Shown in pieces: positions 60,006 to 64,000 of a stretch of 64,000 bases of DNA. The stretch covers positions 1 to 64,000 of the forward strand of contig NZ_JAAGLT010000002.1 in the NCBI RefSeq assembly GCF_010548275.1, read 5' to 3'. Within the stretch, counting starts at the first letter, position 1. Each line of letters starts with the position of its first letter. Under the pieces are notes generated by a model, which saw only the letters and a list, made by a program, of their open reading frames with translations, was not told where the DNA came from and searched no databases. The stretch is from Streptomyces sp. SID12488. Lineage in GTDB: Bacteria > Actinomycetota > Actinomycetes > Streptomycetales > Streptomycetaceae. Position numbers and translations under genes: made by a program.

Positions 60006-61532
60006 TCACTCCAGGGTGCCGCCTCCCAGCGGGGCCTGCCAGATGACGGTCGTACCCGCGCCGGGGCCAGTTGCGTCATCGCCGCTGCCGCCATCGTCGT
60101 ACACCGTCAGCCGTACGCCGTCCCGGCCGTCCTGCAGGGCCGCCGTCGCGTCGACCGCGATCTCGACGCGGCTGACAGCGGGGCGGCGTACGGCGGTGGC
60201 GAGAGCGCGGCGCAGGGCGGTGAGGAGCTGGGCGGCGACGGGGGACGGGACGAGGTGCTCGACCGGCCCGGTGAACTGGACGGAAGGGCGGCGGCCGAGT
60301 ACCGCCGCCGCACCTGCGGCCTCCCGAAGTACCTTGCCGCGCAAGGTGGTCGGTGCGTCGGCCGGGGGTTGCTGGAGGGCGAAAATGGTCGTACGGACCT
60401 CCTGGACGGTGGCCTGAAGCTCGTCGACGGCATGCCCGAGGATCTCGCACACCTTGTCGTCGTCCGCGGCCCGGCGCTGCGTGGACTCCAGCATCATGCC
60501 GGTGGCGAACAGCCGTTGGACGACGAGATCGTGCAGATCACGGGCGATCCGGTCGCGGTCCTCGTACACCGCGAGGCGGGCACGACGGCGGCGGGCGTCG
60601 GCGAGGACGAGCGCGAGGGCGGCCTGCGAGGCGAACTGTGTCGCGAGGAGCCGTTCCACGTCGGTGTACGGGCGCTCCCCGCGCCGGCGCGGCAGCGCGA
60701 GCGTGCCGATCAGCCGCCCCTCGGCCTGCAACGGCAGCAGCATGCTGGGCCCGAACCGGTGCCGTACCGGGGTCGTCATCCGCGGGTCGGTCGCCGAGTC
60801 GTCGACGAACACCGGTTCCCCGCCGAGGAGTTGGACGAGAACGGGACTGCCCGGGGCGATGGTGGTCCCGACGATGTCACCGGGATCGTCCAGTGTGGAG
60901 GCGGTCACGATCTCCATGCCGCCGGCGTCCGTCGGCTGCAGGATGACTCCCGCGGCGGCGTCGGCGAGGAGCCTGGCCCGGTTCGCGACGGTCAGCAGCG
61001 CGTCGTCGTCGGCCCCACCGGTGAGCAGCGCGGTGGTGACGGCGGCGGCACCCTCGATCCAGCGCTCGCGCTGCCGTGCCGCCTCGTACAGCCGGGCGTT
61101 GCCGATCGCGATGCCGGCCTGTGCGGCCAGCACCCGCAGCAACTCCCTCTCCTCGTCGCCGAATTGGGTGCCGTCGAGTTTCTCGGCGAGATACAGCCGC
61201 CCGAACTCCTCGCCATCGACGTCGATCGGTACGTCGATGACGGTGATGCCCTCCCGCTTGGCGCGCCCCAGATCGGCCCGGCGGATCTCCACGAGGCCGT
61301 CGTGCCCGGGGTCGGCCATCCCGAATCCCGCGTACCTGGCACCGGTCAACTCGGCGGCGCCGTCCACGATGTGCTGGAGCGTGGTGCGCAGTTCGAGATC
61401 GGTACCGATGCCGAGCACGGCTTCGAGACGGGGCGGCAGAGGAGAAGAGGGAGAGGGAGAGAGGGGGGTATGGGCAGCGGAGGAGGGAGGGGTAGGGGGA
61501 GGGGCGGGAGGTGGGGGCGCGTCGTCCGTCAT
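60006..61532 (-). CDS. GAF-domain sensor histidine kinase with degraded ATPase
   Basis: The 508-residue protein has a Pro/Ser-rich N-terminus (1-34) and two GAF domains: about 40-185 (LEAVLGIGTDLELRTTLQHIVDGAAELTGARYAGFG) and about 190-345. A HisKA_3-type dimerisation helix follows with an intact phospho-His (DRDRIARDLHDLVVQRLFATGM). The ATPase part looks degraded. The N-box normally E-x-x-x-N reads ALRRALATAVRRPAVSRVEI, lacking the Glu and Asn; a D-D-G-G-S-G box remains, but no second glycine box is seen. It resembles DevS/DosS-type kinases. Whether it still autophosphorylates is open. No response regulator is adjacent. Confidence 0.85.
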   Translation of the reverse strand: MTDDAPPPPAPPPTPPSSAAHTPLSPSPSSPLPPRLEAVLGIGTDLELRTTLQHIVDGAAELTGARYAGFGMADPGHDGLVEIRRADLGRAKREGITVIDVPIDVDGEEFGRLYLAEKLDGTQFGDEERELLRVLAAQAGIAIGNARLYEAARQRERWIEGAAAVTTALLTGGADDDALLTVANRARLLADAAAGVILQPTDAGGMEIVTASTLDDPGDIVGTTIAPGSPVLVQLLGGEPVFVDDSATDPRMTTPVRHRFGPSMLLPLQAEGRLIGTLALPRRRGERPYTDVERLLATQFASQAALALVLADARRRRARLAVYEDRDRIARDLHDLVVQRLFATGMMLESTQRRAADDDKVCEILGHAVDELQATVQEVRTTIFALQQPPADAPTTLRGKVLREAAGAAAVLGRRPSVQFTGPVEHLVPSPVAAQLLTALRRALATAVRRPAVSRVEIAVDATAALQDGRDGVRLTVYDDGGSGDDATGPGAGTTVIWQAPLGGGTLE

Positions 61533-61566
61533 ACGGCTGGTGGGCTACCGGTTCAGGAGGCCGGCC

Positions 61567-62604
61567 TCAGGTGGCCAGCGGGTCCAGCACCATCGGCTCG
61601 ATCTTGCCCTCCAGCATGTACCCGAGGCCCTGCACCGCGCACACGTCCGGCCGTTCGGCGATGTGCACCGGCATGCCCGTGGCCTGCCGCAGCATCTGGT
61701 CGAACCCGGGGAGCAGTGCGCTGCCGCCGACCATCATGATGCCGCGGTCGGCGAGGTCGGCCACCAGGTCGGGCGGGCAGTCCCGCAGCACCTTCCCGAT
61801 TCCGTCGAGTACGGCCGTCAGCGGCGTCTGGATGGCGTCGCGCACGGCGGCGGTGTCGACCTGGACGGAGCGGGCGAGGCCGGTGGCGACGTCCCGTCCG
61901 TGGATCTCGGTGGACTCCGGCCCGTGAGCGGTCAGCCCGTTGCCGGAGAGGGCGAGCTGCAGCGGACGTACCGACTGGCTGGGCAGCATCAGCTCGTGCT
62001 GGTGCCGCAGGTGCTGCACGATCGCGTGGTCGACGGCCTCGCCGCCGACCGGGATCCGCTGGGCGGTGACGATCGAGCCGAGGGAGAGGACGGCGAGCTG
62101 GGTGGCGGCGGCACCGCACACCATGACCATGGTCGCCTCGGGGCGTTCAACGGGCAGCCCGCACCCCACGGCGGCAGCGACGAGCGTGTCGACGAGCTCG
62201 ACGCGCCGGGCGCCGAGTCCGACGAGCGTCTCGATGGTCGCGCGCTGCGCGAGCGGGTCGGCGTCGTGGGGGGTGCAGGCGGCTGCCCGCAGGAAGGGCT
62301 TCCGGCGCAGGGTTCGCCGCACCTTGTCGCCGATCAGGTGCCGCAGCATGCGCTGCGCCATCTCGATGTCGACGACGGTCCCACCGGACACGGGCCGAAC
62401 GACCCGGATGTAGTGGGGCGTGCGTCCTGTCATCTTCTCGGCGAACTCCCCGACCGCGATCAGCGCGCCGGTCTTGGTGTTCACGGCGGCGACTGACGGC
62501 TGATCGACGACGAGCCCGGCACCCTTGACGTAGACACGGGTCCGCGCGGCCCCGAGGTCGACGGCGAAATGGCAGCGGCGCATCTGTTCCAGACTGACGG
62601 TCAT
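61567..62604 (-). CDS. MreB/Mbl-type actin-like protein
   Basis: The 345-residue protein has the MreB order: HFAVDLGAARTRVYVKGAGLVVDQPSVAAV (phosphate 1), TPHYIRVVRPVSGGTVVDIEMAQRMLRHLI, VVAAAVGCGLPVERPEATMVMVCGAAATQLAVLSLG (phosphate 2) and GIMMVGGSALLPGFDQMLRQATGMPV (adenosine). It probably forms membrane-linked filaments in cell-wall growth or spore maturation. The ATG at 62604 follows GGGAGGA. It is a divergent member, so it may be an accessory Mbl-like paralogue and not the main MreB. It is separated from the carboxyltransferase by a strong terminator. Confidence 0.85.
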   Translation of the reverse strand: MTVSLEQMRRCHFAVDLGAARTRVYVKGAGLVVDQPSVAAVNTKTGALIAVGEFAEKMTGRTPHYIRVVRPVSGGTVVDIEMAQRMLRHLIGDKVRRTLRRKPFLRAAACTPHDADPLAQRATIETLVGLGARRVELVDTLVAAAVGCGLPVERPEATMVMVCGAAATQLAVLSLGSIVTAQRIPVGGEAVDHAIVQHLRHQHELMLPSQSVRPLQLALSGNGLTAHGPESTEIHGRDVATGLARSVQVDTAAVRDAIQTPLTAVLDGIGKVLRDCPPDLVADLADRGIMMVGGSALLPGFDQMLRQATGMPVHIAERPDVCAVQGLGYMLEGKIEPMVLDPLAT

Positions 62605-62747
62605 GGCAGATCCTCCCGAGAGCGCAGACCGTAAAGGCCGCGCCGGTCGGCGGGCCTCCACTGGCATCGTGCGGGGGGCGGGGGAGAGGGCGCCTGTTGT
62701 AGGGGGCCGGGCGGGGTGCCGCCGTATGGGTATTTTGTCCTTTATGC

Positions 62748-62775
62748 CCTCTTCGGGACCAAGGTCCCGAAGGGG
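62748..62775 (-). terminator. Strong terminator after the carboxyltransferase gene
   Basis: CTTCGGGACC (62751-62760), AA, and GGTCCCGAAG (62763-62772) form a perfect 10-bp stem, extendable by two further pairs past a G-T. It stops transcripts from the carboxyltransferase before the mreB-like gene. Confidence 0.8.
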
Positions 62776-62782
62776 GCGGTCA

Positions 62783-62845
62783 GAGGTCCCGGGAGGGCTG
62801 CGAGAGGTCTACGGAGGGCTGCGAGGGGTCTCAGGAGGGCTGCGG
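62783..62845. repeat. Three 21-bp tandem units spanning a stop codon
   Basis: Units of GAGGTCnnnGGAGGGCTGCGA type lie at 62783-62803, 62804-62824 and 62825-62845. The third contains the last codons and stop (62831-62833) of the carboxyltransferase gene. The repeat therefore grew from the gene's 3' end. Confidence 0.8.
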
Positions 62846-64000
62846 GGGGCTCACGATGCCCCGCACCACCCCGAGCTCCACCAGATCCTGCGGCCGGATC
62901 CGGAGCTGGTCCGCCGTCGCCTCCACCTCCCCCTCCGGACGCTTGAGGATGGCCGCCGCGAGTTCTGGCGCGATGACGGAGAAGTAGCTGTCCGGCGTGG
63001 CCCAGGTGTTGCCGGGGGCGGCGAGGGCCAGGGCGCCGCCCGAGCCGCCCTCGCCGATCAGCAGCGTGGTGATCGGCGTACGGGCGGCTGCGACCGCGCC
63101 GAACAGGTCCGCGATCGCGGCGCCCGCGCCCTCGCGCTCGGCGTCTGCGTCGTTGGCTGCACCCGGGGTGTCCACCAGGGTCAGCACCGGGATGCCGAGC
63201 CGCTCCGCGAGGCGGATCAGCCGGGCGGCCGTGCGATAGCCGGCGGGGCGGGTGGCCGTACCGAGCTGCGCGGCGTATGCGGCGATCCGCCCGTCCGCCG
63301 CGCACTCGCCGAACCCGCAGGCCATCCCCGCGTCGGTGCCCCCGCAGCGGTCGCCGCTGATCGCGGCGCGCCGGGTGAAGTACGCGTCCAAGTAGGTCTC
63401 GGCGCGCGGGCGTCGGGGTGACCGGGCGCGCTGGACGGCGTCCCAGCCGGTGGTGGGGAGGGGGGCGGCACCAAGGGCGGGGGGTGGCGAGAGGGGGGAG
63501 GATGGTGAGGGTGGCGGGGCAGCCTCCGTCGACCGGGCGTCGCCGATAGTGACTGTTCCCGCGCCCCGCGTCTGCGTGCCGACCGTATCGGCGCTCAGCA
63601 GGCGCAGCCACAGGGCCAGCGTCTCCCGGAGCTCCTCCGGGCGTACGACCGCGTCGGCCGCGCCCGCTGCCACCTGCGCCTCGGCCGTGTACGCCGCCGG
63701 GTCCGCGTCGGCCGGCCGGACCCGGGAACCAGCGAAGCCCACCTGAGCGCCGGGAAGCGCCAGTACGACGTCGGCACCCGCGCCCAGGGTCGCCCAGCCG
63801 CCACCGGTCGTCGGATCCCGGAGAACCGCGATCTGCGGCAGGCCCGCCTCCCGCGTGAGCACCGACTGGCGTGCCACGCGCTGAAGTTGGGTCAGCGCGA
63901 GCATGCCCTCCTGCATACGGCTGCCGCCCGTCGCGACGAGCGGGACGACGGGCAGACGGTGGGCGCGCGCGTACTCGTACGCCGACTCCAGCCGGTCCCC
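62831..64000 (-). CDS. Acyl-CoA carboxyltransferase, fused beta/alpha-type (5' end missing)
   Basis: The reading frame is open to the right edge, so the N-terminus lies outside the window; at least 389 residues are present. It has a beta-like half (VVPLVATGGSRMQEGMLALTQLQRVARQSV, then LPQIAVLRDPTTGGGWATLGAGADVVLALPGAQVGFAG). A Pro/Ser linker (about 62 residues, low complexity) and an alpha-like half follow (AYFTRRAAISGDRCGGTDAGMACGF, GIPVLTLVDTPGAANDADAEREGAGAAIADLF, LLIGEGGSGGALALAAPGNTWATPDSYFSVIAPELAAAIL). It should transfer carboxybiotin carbon to acetyl- or acyl-CoA in fatty acid or polyketide supply. The linker is longer than in standard AccDA fusions. Confidence 0.85.
   Translation of the reverse strand, partial: GDRLESAYEYARAHRLPVVPLVATGGSRMQEGMLALTQLQRVARQSVLTREAGLPQIAVLRDPTTGGGWATLGAGADVVLALPGAQVGFAGSRVRPADADPAAYTAEAQVAAGAADAVVRPEELRETLALWLRLLSADTVGTQTRGAGTVTIGDARSTEAAPPPSPSSPLSPPPALGAAPLPTTGWDAVQRARSPRRPRAETYLDAYFTRRAAISGDRCGGTDAGMACGFGECAADGRIAAYAAQLGTATRPAGYRTAARLIRLAERLGIPVLTLVDTPGAANDADAEREGAGAAIADLFGAVAAARTPITTLLIGEGGSGGALALAAPGNTWATPDSYFSVIAPELAAAILKRPEGEVEATADQLRIRPQDLVELGVVRGIVSPPQPS

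Overview
The window is about 72% G+C. Nearly every third codon position is G or C, GTG starts are common, and the content is typical of an actinomycete: a SARP-type regulator, a pectate lyase with a long signal peptide, DUF2252 and DUF3500 proteins, an expansin, and rare TTA codons. The host is most likely a Streptomyces or a close relative. No rRNA, tRNA, CRISPR array or intact insertion sequence was recognised.

Region 1 (1-8.5 kb) holds a MerR-type regulator, a hemerythrin-domain protein, a large SARP/AAA regulator with a probable leaderless GTG start, and a translationally coupled DUF3500 + HupE/UreJ-like pair. Region 2 (8.5-28.4 kb) is rich in plant cell-wall enzymes: two paralogous GH5 glycosidases with matching palindromic operators, a LacI regulator, a PL1 pectate lyase and an expansin. 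A decayed expansin fragment lies antisense to the 5' end of an EamA transporter. Interspersed are a signal peptidase lacking its usual Lys base, transporters, a DUF2252 protein, a GNAT acetyltransferase and an LLM-type flavin oxidoreductase.

Region 3 (28.5-41.2 kb) looks like a variant of the FxSxx-COOH type RiPP system. A SPASM radical SAM enzyme and a separate HExxH (alpha-ketoglutarate-type) peptide hydroxylase overlap by ATGA. A divergently transcribed 74-residue precursor-like gene ends in HSESV instead of the usual F-x-S-x-x. It is followed by a 1,223-residue NTPase/TPR protein whose N-terminal MinD-like domain has lost its P-loop, and by an unrecognised 337-residue protein. Convergent to these is a three-gene operon of two P-loop ATPases and a membrane protein of unknown role.

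Region 4 (41.4-49.2 kb) is mostly ordinary: a cation/proton antiporter, LacI and MarR regulators, a class I glutamine amidotransferase, two lipoproteins, a CorA-type transporter and an alpha/beta hydrolase. Region 5 (49.3-58.0 kb) is a textbook FxSxx-COOH operon read right to left: a 58-residue precursor ending in FNSAV, FxsBH (radical SAM with an inactive hydroxylase half), an AAC(3)-like acetyltransferase, TIR-like FxsC, and the FxsT NTPase/TPR protein. A SLATT/DUF4231 membrane protein is divergent from it and a LOG/DprA-like Rossmann protein follows. FxsT and the SLATT gene each carry one TTA codon, suggesting bldA (developmental) control.

Region 6 (60-64 kb) holds a GAF sensor kinase with a degraded ATPase domain, an MreB/Mbl-like protein, and a fused acyl-CoA carboxyltransferase cut by the window edge. 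The most interesting biology is the co-occurrence, 20 kb apart, of a canonical and a strongly diverged cyclophane-peptide system, each tied to its own signalling-type NTPase/TPR protein.
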